A DNA stretch of 64,000 nucleotides from Monosporascus cannonballus. Its lineage: Eukaryota > Ascomycota > Sordariomycetes > Xylariales. The notes under the pieces are model-generated. The model saw only the letters and a program-made list of their open reading frames with translations, searched no databases and was not told the origin of the DNA. Shown piece by piece: positions 39,448 through 51,381 of this stretch (positions within the stretch are counted from its first letter, which is position 1; every line of letters starts with the position of its first letter). The position numbers and the translations under genes are program-made. The stretch covers positions 1 through 64,000 of the forward strand of contig QJNS01000114.1 of assembly GCA_004154925.1 (NCBI GenBank), written 5' to 3'.

Positions 39448-39998
39448 CTTGCTGCCTCAACAGGCAGGGTTGGTCACTCGAACATAGGGTGACCGAGTAT
39501 TAGTCCTGTGATACTAATGGTTAAGTGAAGCTTTAGTCCAAAAGATCCAGATGCATGCGCAGGTATAACAGAGATGGAAATGCGAGGGGTTGGAAGTTGA
39601 TATGGCGGGGAGTTGGAGTTGAAGGGGAATCAGCTCCCCCATATGGCTTTGGCTTACCTGCACCCTGCCTGCCAATGTGTGCAAGTACTTAAAGTGCCTT
39701 GCTCTTTGTAGCTACCTACCTAGTAGTACCTAGGTAGTCGACCTCTGTACTTTATTCCATAGCGTCATTCCCATCTCGCAAAGACGCGATAACGACCGAT
39801 TAACGTTAGGGTATTGCTTAATCTCTCCCTTTTAGTCGCAATTGTAATAAACCGAAACGGTGCACTTAAGCGCAAACTGGCTCGATGCTAACGGTCCACA
39901 GAAATATGTTCATAATGGACTCACTTACATCGAGCACATACACGGCATGGGCCTATGAAATAGATGCAACCGCCTCGTCCCGTCCTTGACGGTTCGCA
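39448..39998. promoter_or_regulatory. Bidirectional promoter of ATG18 and PPM2
   Basis: The two start codons are 551 bp apart and point away from each other, so this segment must serve both genes. It contains a CTACCTACCTA motif followed by a TACCTAGGTA palindrome at about 39,712-39,738. No further element is identified. Confidence 0.6.
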
Positions 39999-42900
39999 AT
40001 GGTGCCGTCCGAGAACAAGAATCAAAGAGGTGCTGGGCGCTCTGCCAGGCAACAGGTCCAGGATGACCTGGTGATGGCTGTACGTCCAACCCGATTCGAA
40101 CCAGACATACAATGACGTTCTCTTCTAATTCTTCTTTCTGCGTGAAGACTAATAGCAGTAGCATTGTTTCCAAGAGGAGTGTAGAGCGGATATACTATCC
40201 TGATGAGCCCCATTTCTTCCGTTTCTTTGTCAAGAAGTTCCAACGCCGGGCCCCCCTAATTAATCGTGGCTATCATCTACGCATGCACATTATTGATGTG
40301 GCTGCTCGTCGATTCCTGCAGCGTCCTTCCCAAAGGAAGAAGGTCATTGTGAATCTTGGTTGCGGGAGCGATGTCCTCCCATGGCAATGCTTGACCAGGT
40401 ATCCGGATCATTGTCACCATGTCAAGTTTGTTGACATAGATTTTCCCGACCTGATGACGAAAAAGTCCCGAATTATTCAGGGGACTCCCGAGCTTCTCTC
40501 TCCGCTTTCCGGAGTCAAGACGACCGCAGAAGGTCACGTGTTGTTCCAGAGCGATGAATACGCTCAGATTGGGTGCGATTTGCGTGACCTTACCAGTATA
40601 GAACGGTCTCTGTCGGCCCTGGTTAGCTTGCCCGACTCGGAGTTTTTGTTTGTAGCTGAAGTCTCTATCACGTACATGGAGACTGAGGCCGCAGATGGTG
40701 TCATCAGGTGGGCGAGCAGCTTCGGTCAGGGTAAGTTGTTTCACGACCATTTATCGCACAACCCTCGCTGACCAACTAAAGCCGAGTTCTGCTTGCTAGA
40801 GCAGATTGTGCCCGACGGCCCAGATCACCCCTTTGCGAAGACCATGCTACGCCACTTTGAAAAGTTGAAGACGCCTCTGAAGTCTGTTTCCACCTATCCA
40901 GACTTGGAAGCACAACGTAACCGGTTCTACGCTCTGGGATGGGCTTATACAGATGTAGAAAGCCTTTGGCAAGCGTGGTCGAACAACCAGTGGCTTTCAC
41001 CAGAGGAAAGGAAAATGCTCGATCGGATTGAACCCTTTGACGAATGGGAGGAATTTGCCCTGTTTGCAAGCCATTACTGTATCGTTACCGCGAAGATAGG
41101 CGCGGCTTGCGGTGTTTCCACGGGTTTCACTAGGTCTATCTCCCTGAATTCAATGTTTCCAGCAGTATCTGCATTCACACAATTCAGCAAATACGAGGGA
41201 AATCGCTGCCAGAGACGATTTGGAGCAACCATGGCCTTCAAAGACATCCTGGGGCAGAGAGTTCTTGCCAATACTTTCGGACTTGGCACTAACGGCAGAT
41301 TGCGATCTTATGACCTCTACAGCCAAGCTGTAATTTTGCAAAACATCGAAGGTTATCACCCAGGCCCACAGAGTCGCATGTGTCATGCGGTGACAAACCT
41401 CGGTAGTCATGGAAATCTGCTTTCAGGGGGAAGAACTTCACCAGCCACGGCTTTGAGGGATTGCTGGCTCTTCAACAAAGGGACGCATTCTTGGACCCGA
41501 TTAGAAGATATGCCTGTTCCCTTGTACCGGCACGCAGTGACCAGGCTCGGCCGCTCAAACATGGCGCTTTTGATTGGAGGCAAGACCGGGCCATCCTCTA
41601 TCTTCGGGGGCTGTCTCCTCTATCGTCCAGGTTCCGGCTGGGTCGAGTGTAAGATGATGGGCTCAGAATATCAGCCGACGTTTGGTGCGGCGCTTGTCGG
41701 CTTTAACGACATTTATGTCAATTCCGACGACGATCCTTCGAACAGGACTCATGTCCGATTCCGAGGAATCCTGGCAGGCGGATTGCTCGAGGATGGTACT
41801 GTCGCGAAGCAAGTCTTACGTTGGAACGTGCTGCTTCCAATAAAAGACGGTCATCCTATCATTACATTCGATTCCCTTGTAGGTGAAGGGCCGCCTAGTT
41901 CGGACAGCGACTCAACTACGGTGACAAGTGCAGGCGATCTCGTTAGCCGTTTCGGGGCATCTGTTCTTCTTGGTGACGGTGATCATGTAGTCTTGATCGG
42001 TGGCGTTGTTTCTGGCGACATCCTTTCTAAGAAACACGAAATCCTCGTCATAGGCGCCTCTGGGTTAAACTACAGGATTCTGGCCGCATATCATCCGGCC
42101 ATATCGCAAAATTCCTTGCCGATCCCACGGCCTCTCCTGATTGGTGTGTCTGTTTTCACAGATAGGGGCGGCTCCCTGGTGATAATGGGAGGCGGTGCGA
42201 CGTGTTTCTCAATGGGGACCTACTGGAATGAAGGCTGCTATTCGATAATTCATATCTTGGGGGATTTCAATGAAGATTATACACCACCGAGTGCCTCGAA
42301 TGGCCAATGGAACTTCTCCCAGATTCTCGAAGTCACCGAAGAGCCACGACCACAGGCGGGCTCAACCATCCAAGGTGGCCAGACACACATAACAAGCGTG
42401 GATATACCGAGGATTCGAATCGGCAGGGACTTCTCCTCTCATGAATTAATTAAACGTGGGAAGCCTTTCATTATCGAAGGACATAGTCTAGGGAAATGCG
42501 TCCAGACTTGGACACCTGAATATCTCCTCCACAAGGTCGGACATGACCGGAAAGTATGATTCCTCCCCCCCAAGTCCCGTGAATCCGCTTGGTTTAACAG
42601 CTCAAGCAGGTCACTGTTCACAAGGCCATCCACAGTAAAATGGATTTCAACGCCAAGAACTTTGCCTACGTCACGGTGCCGTTTGGCGATTTCATGCAGA
42701 GCGTCAGCGAAGGTAGCAAAATGTACCTGCGAGCGCTTTCAGCGGATCATCCGGCCGAGCAGCCGGCGAACCTAAAGACGGATTTTCCTCAGTTGGCAGA
42801 TGATTTTCAGTTACCCGAAGAGTTGTCATTCGTGACAGAGAACACCTTCAGCTCCGTGCTGCGCATTTCAGGGCCTGTCAACATGTGGCTACATTACGAT

Positions 42901-43408
42901 GTAAGAATTTTTGTTCATGTCTCCCGCCCGTATAATGTTGACACATTCATAGGTAATGGCAAATGTGTATTGCCAAGTCGTGGGTTCGAAACGACTCATC
43001 CTTTTCCCGCCTTCGGATGTCACACATCTGTCTTTCGCACCTGGTTCTTCGAGCTCCAGTGTCGATGTGTTCTCGGAGCTAGAATCGTCATCGATATCAT
43101 TGGCGCAGACACATCCCCATGAGGCTGTCCTTAACCCGGGAGACATCCTCTTTCTTCCTCCTCTATGGCTGCACACTGCAACACCCTTGACCGATCTAGG
43201 CGTGGCCGTAAATATCTTCTTCCGCAACCTCGAGAGCGGCTACTCACCTGGTAGGGATGTTTATGGAAACCGTGACCTTGCAGGATACGAAAAGGGTCGA
43301 CAAGACGTCGCACGGATCGCGAACGCGTTCAGCAAGATACCGCCTGAAATGCGAGGTTTTTACATAACGCGACTAGCTGACGAACTGAAACGGAAGTCAG
43401 TTGAATGA
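39999..43408 (+). CDS. PPM2: tRNA wybutosine-synthesising protein 4 (methyltransferase-kelch-JmjC)
   Basis: Exons 39999-40079, 40148-40730, 40782-42553, 42610-42900 and 42953-43408 give 1,060 residues, the usual length. The introns (51-68 bp) restore the family sequence at each join: DDLVMA to TNSSSIVSKRSVER, FGQ to AEFCLLEQIVPDG, GHDRK to VTVHKAIHSKMDF, and HYD to VMANVYCQV. The N-terminal third is a leucine carboxyl methyltransferase-type domain with the SAM loop VNLGCGSDVLPWQ. The middle carries kelch repeats (GGRTSPATALRDCWLFN, LIGGKTGPSSIFGG). The C-terminus is a JmjC/cupin domain with the HxD ligands in LHYDVMANV and the distal His in PPLWLHTATP. TYW4/Ppm2 completes wybutosine at position 37 of tRNA-Phe by methylation and methoxycarbonylation. 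Reading from the ATG at 40112 would lose the true N-terminus. Confidence 0.93.
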
Positions 43409-44116
43409 TGGAGTACAGGAACTAGTTACGAGTTCTCGAGTTTCTCTTAGGGTTTGTGCCCACCACCAGGTATAGAGACCCAACCAAGAAAAACGCGTAC
43501 TGCAAGGACGAACGTTGCAAGGACGACTAGTCGCAGTAGTCATGCCACTTTCTACCCCAGTCATTTGATTGTGCACGCATATCCTCCCAGAGCAGATGAT
43601 TATCCGAGATCAAGAATGACAACCTCACAACATAGTCCGATCGCAACCATTTCCCATGCGTTGAGCTCCCGCAGGTAATTGTGATGCTATATCCAGGGGC
43701 TCTGAATCCTGCGCGCGTGCTTGCTGGTTAGCACACTTGGGGCTACCGTGCATTCGTATTCCCAACATCGAGTAACACAAAAGGTATTCCCGTGCTTTGC
43801 CATATCATGAAACGGGATACTTAAGTCTAGTCATGCTTCAATTAAAGGTTGGCCGTCTTTAACCGGGTCTTGCCCTGTACCGATATGCGAGCTGAAAGTT
43901 GGCTCGGTGACGAGCGTTGATTCGTCCCTGTTGAAAACCCGTAAGTTCCGTCCGCCAGAAGAGGGGGTTCAACTGGCCGAGTCGTCGTGAGTATGCTTGA
44001 CTAGTATTCATTATCTCTAACTGCCATGATAGCAAAAGAGAAAAGACGTGATCAAGTTATCCCTGAGCCGATCTACATCCCAAATACAGGGAAGACGTTC
44101 CAAGCCTCTTAATATT
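43409..44116. other. Intergenic, no gene seen
   Basis: About 700 bp downstream of PPM2, without a recognisable frame. It precedes the deaminase relic and may include remnants of its promoter. Confidence 0.45.
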
Positions 44117-44867
44117 ATGTTACTAGGTCTATCGCTCATCGTCTCCTTTATGGGCCAAGGGTTTTCTCGCCAGTATCAGTACGGGCACAGAACAGAATAC
44201 CTGCCAACTGACGAATCGGTCTTTGCAGCTCCCAAGGTTCCTTCAGACGCAAGGGCTTACTGGATAAGGCGTGCCAATGCAGCTCTGGGTAGTCCTTGTC
44301 CCGTCGCGGCTTTTGGTTCGTTCATAGTAAACCACACGGAAGATGCGGGCCTTGGTTTGCACTGGTGCCGACGGCGATGCCATAACCGGGGATCCCACAC
44401 TTCCTGATGAGTGAGCGGCATTCCAGATTGGGGTGTAGACAAGAACTGACACAGCCGCTTCGTATGTGCCGAGCCTAGCAAGGCCGCGGCATGCAGGGGA
44501 TAGCCGCCATAAGCAACTGCCCTAGCATTCCTACGACCCGGATCGTCCGTACAAGGTGTCATCCTAGGAGGCTCTGGCGGCCTTCTCGCATCTCTCTCGC
44601 TACACGAACGCCGAGAGTCGCCCGATGTGCGCCTCGGCTATCCGATGGGCCGGGTTTCGTGAGCCTATATGCGGGGCTAGCGTTGACATGCTCGTCGAGG
44701 GGGGTTGGAGCCAGATTAGGATATCGTCGCCGTCGGCCTTAGAGCGATCACAAGGCCTACCCCAAGCGACTGGGCTCATCGGAGATGTACCGCCGAACGA
44801 AACCGACCCCTATTTATCATGGCAACCCAACCCAGTGCTCCATGCCCGCGCGGGTGTTCGCGGATAG
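44117..44867 (+). pseudogene. Secreted cytidine/deoxycytidylate deaminase-family pseudogene
   Basis: A signal-peptide-like start (MLLGLSLIVSFMGQGFS) leads into ARAYWIRRANAALGSPCP, AAFGSFIVNHTEDAGLG, then in another frame LVCTGADGDAITGDPTL, then AAISNC in a third, then RPYKVSS, a TAG stop, and EALAAFSHLSRYTNAES. The tail PMCASAIRWAGFRE and VDMLVEGGWSQIRI runs to a TAG at 44865-44867. This order matches extracellular fungal Zn-dependent deaminase-fold proteins. Lesions: a frameshift at about 44354, another between 44500 and 44530, an in-frame TAG at 44565-44567 that looks like CAG to TAG, the zinc-ligand motif expected as CPMC reading RPMC, and the catalytic H-x-E reading P-D-E at 44403-44411. 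A decayed intron probably lies at about 44411-44497. It should not make an active enzyme. Confidence 0.78.
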
Positions 44868-45541
44868 GGGGCGGTTGCGGCGCGGATTAGGAATAGAGGT
44901 TGGACCATAGTGACGTCAAAGGAGGCGGAAGGTCCGTACTAAGCGAGAAACCTCGATTTTCTAGTGGCAAGGACAGGCCTGAAAGACGGCGGCAGCTCAA
45001 GTATGCGTGCCGGTTATCTCGGAAGCTCCGGCTAGGTGCATATATCGCCGGACCAGCCCCTGAGCAGGCGGGAGCAGCGGGAGCCCTGGATGCGGCCGTC
45101 CCTAGAGCCTAATCAACCCCGGTTTGGAGACGCAGTGGAACGCCACTTAATTTGCTTGCCCTTTTGCCACTACCGGATACTGAACCACCATGCGCAAGGC
45201 TTAATAGCGAAGTTGGTGTAAGCAAGTGATTGTGGTCTTCTCTATTTGTCCCAGAAGCACACCTCAGCTATGGGTCAAAACTTATTAGCTGAATGGAAGT
45301 CCATAACACAGGTACCGTCTTGGGACATGGCGATTCCCACTGGCGACGCGGCAGAAACATGGTAAACAAAACATAGTCACGGCACTCTAGAATTTCCTTG
45401 TGCTTAACATGTGCATTGTGTGAAACCCTCATAGACAATGACCGGTTCTATCTAGCCTCGCGTAATGATTTCAAGGCTACTTTATACAGTTAGATACAAT
45501 ACAGGGGTCGTGAAACAGTCATGCCGATGCTATTGCTTCCC
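44868..45541. other. Intergenic, no gene seen
   Basis: About 670 bp between the deaminase relic and the KGD1 stop codon. It should contain the KGD1 3' untranslated region. Nothing else is recognised. Confidence 0.45.
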
Positions 45542-48500
45542 CTACTCGCCCTTCAACTTATCTTGCTTCACGGTAAATGCCATCTCCAACAGATCTTCTT
45601 CCTCCTTCTTGTGCGCGGCCTTGAGACCGGTGGCAACAGAGGCGGACGGGTTACGACCAGCGTACATGACGTGCTTGCGATCGTGGTGCTCGGTGTGGTT
45701 GAGCAGAGTCTCAATGCGCGGCTGGGTGAAGCTCCAGGCACCAGCGTTGAGCGGTTCCTCCTGACACCAGACGACGGTCTTGGCGTTCTTGTACATATCC
45801 AAGTTCTCCTTCAGCTGTTGCCATGGGAAGGGGTTGAGCTGTTCGATGCGCGTGAAAGCAACGCTGTCAATCTTGTTGTCCGCACGGTACTTGTGCAGTG
45901 CGGCCCAGACCTGACCAGTGCACAAGATGACACGCTCGATTTCCTCCGGTGGCTTGATGCTGCCCGCGGCATGCTCTGGGTCGGGGATGATCCACTGGAA
46001 TCCGGCGTCGGGTGCTGTGAAGTCCTCGATGTTCGACCGGGCGAGCGGGTGGCGCAGGAGCGACTTCGAGAAGAACATCACAAGAGCTGTCTAGGTTAGC
46101 AATGACTCTCAGCCGCGGAAAAGGGTGGGGACGGGTCTTACGCTTTCTGAACTGTCTGTGCATCTGCCGACGGAGCACATGGAATAAGTTGGCAGGCGTC
46201 GTCATGTAGAGGATCTGCATGTTGCAGTCTTGGTGTTGACGGTCAAGCTTATCCTTGGGGGGGAAGACGCGGGGGTCTTCGTTGCAAAGCTGAAGGTACC
46301 GCTCGATTCGGCCAGAAGAGTGTTCGGGACCCTGTCCATCATATCCATGGGGGAGAGACATGACAAGACCCGTTCGCTGCATCCACTTGACTTCGCCCGA
46401 GGCGATGAACTGGTCGATGATACATTGGGCGTTGTTGGCAAAGTCGCCAAACTGGGCTTCCCACATGACCAAAGCATTGGGCGACGAAAGAGAGTAGCCG
46501 TATTCAAAGCCAAGGGCACCGAATTCGCTAAGTGAAGAGTTGGAGATGACAAACTTGGCCTGGTCTTTACTGACGTGCTGCAGCGGCGTGTAGGTGTTCT
46601 CATTCTCCTGGTCATGGAAGACGGCATGGCGCTGAGAGAAAGTACCTCTCTCGACATCCTGACCAGAAATGCGGACATGGTGGCCCTCGGCGACGAGCGA
46701 ACCGAAGGCGAGAGCTTCGGCCGTGGACCAGTCGATGTTCTTTCCCTCAAGAACGGTCTTCGTGCGGTTCGTGAGGATACGCTTCAGGTTTCGATGCAGG
46801 CGGAAATCTTCGGGCGCCGAGCCGATGACCTCGGCGATATGATCAAGAGTCCGCTTCTCGACGTTGGTGGGCATGTGCGGCAGAACTTCAGATGCCAACT
46901 CCTTGGGCGACTTGAAGCCGTTCCAAGCTGAGGTGGTCCATTCCTTGCTAGTGGGCTGGTAATCCTTCGACTTGGCGAAGCTGTCTTCCAGCATGCCCCA
47001 CACCCACTGCTTGTGCTCCTCGATGTCCTCCTTCGTGAAGGTACCGTCCTCCAGGAGCTTGTTCTGGTAGATGTCAATCTGCGGCGCATGTTCGCCGATG
47101 CGCTTATACATGAGCGGCTGGGTGAAGGATGGCTGATCCGTCTCGTTGTGGCCGTGCTTGCGGTAGCAGACAAGGTCAATCACGACATCAGACTGAAACT
47201 CGGCGCGCCAATCCGCAGCGAGTTGGCAAACGAAGTTAACAGCCTCAACGTCGTCAGCGTTGACGTGGAACACGGGCGCGTCAATGGCCTTCGCGATATC
47301 GGTACAGTACGCGGTCGAGCGAGCGAAGCGGGGGTCGGTGGTGAAACCGATCTGGTTGTTGACAACGAGGTGGACGGTTCCGCCGGTAGAGAAGGCCGGA
47401 AGGGAGTGGAAGCCGAGACATTCATAGACGACACCCTGCGCAGCGAAGGCGGCATCGCCGTGCAAGAGGACGCTCATGGCGGTTCGGTGTGTCTTCTCAT
47501 CGTTGTTGTAATGCTGAATGGCCCTGGTCTTGCCAAGAACGACGGGGTCCTCGGCCTCGAGATGGGAAGGGTTCGCAACCAGAGAGAGCTGAACTCGCTT
47601 GCCGGAAGGCGTCGGTCGCTCGAAGTTCATACCCAGATGGTACTTGACGTCTCCAGATCCCTCGTCTTCCGCGCCCGCGGTACCCGCGAACTCGCTGAAG
47701 ATGGATTCGTTGGGCTTGCGAACGACGTTGCTGAGGACATTGAGACGACCACGATGGGGCATTCCGATGACAATGTCCTTGACGCCGAAGTCGACGCTAC
47801 GATCGATGAGGGCCTTCATTCCAGGCACGAGGGTCTCGCAACCTTCCAGACCAAAACGCTTATCGTTGGGGTATTTCGTGGCCAGGAAGGACTCGAAGCT
47901 CGAACTCCAGATCAACCGGTCAAGGATTCTGCGTTTCTCATCAACCGAGTACTTAAACGGCTTGGGAACCTCGACCCTCTCCCTCAACCAGTCGCACTTA
48001 GCCCTGTCGGGAATGTGGATGAATTCGACGCCGTAAGAGCCGCAGTAGATCCGCTCGCAGGCGGCAATGATTTCGCGGAGACTCATCTTCTCCCTGCCGT
48101 CCCGCTTGAAGCGCGGCAGGATCCCCGGACCGAGGGTAAACTCGCTGTCGAGGTCCTTTTCCGTGAATTGATAGTGCTCGAGGGTGAGTTCCTTGGGCTT
48201 GACAGTAGTGAAGTCGGATTCGTTGCGAATGCCGAGGGGATCAATCCTGGCCTTATGATGGCCACGAGCCTGATATGCGCGAACGAGAAGCTGTACCTTG
48301 AGATGGTTCATGACATCGGAGCTGGCCTCGACGCCCATCCCAATAGCACCCCCGACTCCTCCCGTGGCACCCGGAATGAGGGTAGGAGGAGGTTGGAAGG
48401 CCTGCTGGATGGGCATCTCACCCGACTCCATGTTCTTGAAGTAGACCTGCCATGACACGTGAACGCTCTCCGGATTCTCCCTCCATTGCATATACATCTC

Positions 48501-48716
48501 ATCGATGTAATTAGCGGTGCTACCCGAGAGGAAATTATCATTAGGAGAGGGCGCATTCGAAGTAGTCGAGACGGATCGCGTCTGGGAGGACAGGGCGAGA
48601 GGACGGCGAGCAGTGGCAAGAGAGAAACATCGCGAAGATTGCGATGCATATCTTGGGGTTTGGCGGCTAGCCCTGACGAGCTTGCCGCCGGAACTTCGAA
48701 GCAGGGTGCTCAGCAT
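45542..48716 (-). CDS. KGD1: 2-oxoglutarate dehydrogenase E1 component, mitochondrial
   Basis: Exons 48716-46142 and 46086-45542 give 1,039 residues. The 55-bp intron 46087-46141 (GTAAGA, branch GCTAAC, GACAG) joins HRQFRK to [18 protein letters not shown]. The first ~50 residues are Arg/Ser-rich with few acids, as in a mitochondrial targeting sequence. A subunit-contact segment [17 protein letters not shown] is followed by the thiamine-diphosphate domain: [26 protein letters not shown] and [13 protein letters not shown]. The transketolase-like region has [16 protein letters not shown]. The C-terminus ends in [12 protein letters not shown]. The enzyme decarboxylates 2-oxoglutarate in the TCA cycle as part of the E1-E2-E3 complex. 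A long antisense frame across it is a codon-bias shadow. A purine-rich tract on the plus strand at 49003-49043, which is pyrimidine-rich on the gene's own strand, lies in the upstream region. Confidence 0.97.
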
Positions 48717-51381
48717 GGCTCCAGGCTAATGCTTCGACGATAGCTTCCGATATAGAAAAGGTATCACGCCTGTCTGCTGTCCAGGGGTAGGTGAGAATTA
48801 TGAACTCTAACCAGCTGGTCAAACCCAGAAAAGGAAAGGCCTACGTAAATTATTATCGAGGGATTATTTACCACAGCTCCACCAAGAAGGCCTCCGTTAC
48901 CTAAGAACTCAGAATGGCTCAAGAAATGAGATCGAACGCCAGAGACGAAAGGAATGGCGGAGTAAGTCTTGACGTAGTTGCGTAATAACGCAAAAAGGAA
49001 ACTTAGGAGGGAGGAGGAAGCGGGAGAGAGAGGAAAGAAGAGGTCTAAGGAATTAATCCCTCGAGGTGATCATCGTCGTTGTCTAGCCTGAGAAAATTGT
49101 AACAAAGCAGAGCAGCAGCCAGAGCTCTGCCGCTGTTGCAGACCTGTGTGGCCCTGTATTTTACAGCGGGCCCGGCCATCCCCGGTTTGTCTGCATGTAA
49201 TTGCATGCACGTCGACGTAGTGCATCTCCGTCTTTATTACCTACGCATTCACTTAAGAGGTAAATAGTAAGCATTTGTCCGCATTATCGCGGCTTACCCC
49301 TTTAATCCCGATCTCCAGAAGATGCGGGCAGATGCAGATTTTGGTAAGGCAAATACAAATGAAGCCTGTAAGAAAAGCCTCTTTTACCCCTCAAGTTGTC
49401 TCAGCCAAGGTTCGGTTCATTTGACTCCCGCCAACCAAATAGCACATCTAACTTCCTCAGAATAACGCCCCGAAAGAACTGCAGTCGGCGAGGGGCAAAT
49501 GGAATTAAGCGGGAAATTCGTATAGCTAGAATCCCGGCCGTCCTGGCTACCTCTTGACCGAACGAAATTGGAATAATATGCGCCTTTTTATTCGCAGACT
49601 AGGCCCGATCATTGCCGGCACTGATGACCGACGGCTGAAAATGTCGGGCGCTTGGCAAAAGTAGGTATATAGAAATAGTCTAGTACGTAATCTAGCCGTG
49701 ACAAAGATCACTTGCAGCTGTCCGGCTCTAGGCTTTTGGTACCTACCGTCGCCTCCCGTGCCTACCTAGACACCTGACCAAAGCCCATTTGTGAAGTCAC
49801 GAGAGCTTACATTGCCCATACATAATGACACGAAGTATTGCAGATTATATATAGCTCAGGATTTGCCTTGTCTAGGTAATATCAACATCATTCTCCGCTT
49901 GAAATTCTAATGCTTCTTCTCTTATGCTCTGTGCTCTCCGTCTCTCCGTCCCAGCCAGAGTTGGAATTTGTATTTGAGAGTCCAATGACAGCCTGATATA
50001 TATATATATATTAATAACTAGGGCTGCACATTTCACTGCCGCCGCTGTAGCTGTGACTGCATGCAAAAACATGATCCCGGCTAAACACGGCCACTACATA
50101 ACGCTCTGGATGACACATCGACCACCCATACTACAGTAGGACTTTCGGCTTGCCATTGTTTTTGGTTGCCGGGCGAATGTATCCATCCTCTAGCTAGTTC
50201 ACAGTCTACCTAGGTAGCTATTGTAGGTCCAACTACATAGGTAGATCCAGCCAGGTGCAGCCAAGTCACAGTCGTTTACCTAGTCCAGCAGAGTCAACTC
50301 AGCCCTCCTACAAAATGACATCAGTAACACCAATTTCCATCACCGCAGCATAACGAATCATATGCTAAGTGGAACCGGCAAGGCGGACAAATAGGTTAAG
50401 GGCATCTAATGTAACCAGACGCACATTACAATAAAGAGAGGGCCCGTCTTCTTAACTGACCGAGTTTAAGACTGGGTTAAAACAACCAGTCGACTTAGAT
50501 GATCAGTAGCTGATCCTTTAATGTCCAATACAGTAGGTTTAGTAGCCTAAGGCCCATAGGTAAACTTCCGTAGACCGCGTAGACCGAAGGAACCCCTGCC
50601 GAGATTTTAGTCGGTCGGTCCTTCCCTTCCCTGCGATGCGTTGCGGTGCGGTTAAGTAATCCACGATATTTCTCATTATCACGGGTGAGATGGCCGGGTT
50701 GGTTATGGCGTCAGGTCGGGGCCAACTTAGTATCTTAATTCCTGGTGGAGCAATCCGCGTGGCACTTAGTTGCCGTGCTGACACTGTCCACCAAGTGATG
50801 TTTGAACAGGTGCAGCCGGGCCCCACTACCTGCAATATGGTTACGTTTCGTGCTTCATATTCTGTCACATTTTTAGAGCCCAGCCACACTACCTTCAAGC
50901 ATCAATGCAAGCCTTCATTGTGGCTCCCGCCCCTGCGGACCCATGCTAAAGGCTACAGCTGCTTTAATTCCTTCATTTTAAGGCTGAACAAGCACATGCC
51001 AACTAAAACCTTCCATATAAAGAAACAGCTTCTCTCCCATACTTCGCCTGCACAGTAAGGAATCCCGGTTAGCACGCGGAATAATTTTTTTTTACCGGTC
51101 TGGTTCAATACTGCACCGGGGTCTCGACTTGTCCGGATGCCATATATCTTCTATATCTAGCCCGAGCTCAGGAGGCATGGTTACGAGGGCTGATTAGAAT
51201 ATCGTACCGGGAGGCTGCTGTTCGGTGCCTATACACTAGAAGACTTGCCAACTAGGGGTGGGCTGTTGCACCACCGACCGACGGCTTAATAGAGGCTGCC
51301 TCGCCGTGACTCCTTCCATAAGACTTCCTAGGACTATTTATATCTTCCTTACTTATTTAATTTTTAATACGAACGCGCGGC
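48717..51381. other. 2.7-kb divergent intergenic region between KGD1 and TFB1
   Basis: It must hold the promoters of both genes. On the KGD1 side there is a G/A-rich tract at 49003-49043. A short TA repeat lies at about 49,995-50,011. TACCTAGGTAG-type motifs occur at 49,740-49,768 and 50,206-50,245. No domain-bearing frame is present. Confidence 0.5.
49003..49043 (-). promoter_or_regulatory. Pyrimidine-rich tract upstream of KGD1
   Basis: On the minus strand this is a nearly uninterrupted C/T stretch about 290-330 bp before the KGD1 start. Such tracts are common just upstream of transcription starts in filamentous fungi. The assignment rests on position and composition only. Confidence 0.35.

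Noticed and set aside
40085..40110. tRNA B-box-like GGTTCGAATC on the minus strand
   Set aside because: The flanking bases cannot form a T-stem or acceptor stem, and the segment lies in the first intron of PPM2.
40112..40147. PPM2 translation starting at the ATG at 40112
   Set aside because: The family N-terminus SARQQVQDDLVMA is encoded upstream from 39999 and splices cleanly to TNSSSIVSKRS, so 40112-40147 is intronic.
47013..48455. 480-codon plus-strand frame across KGD1
   Set aside because: It is antisense to the conserved E1 sequence and arises from the strong third-position bias of KGD1. No domain is recognisable in it.
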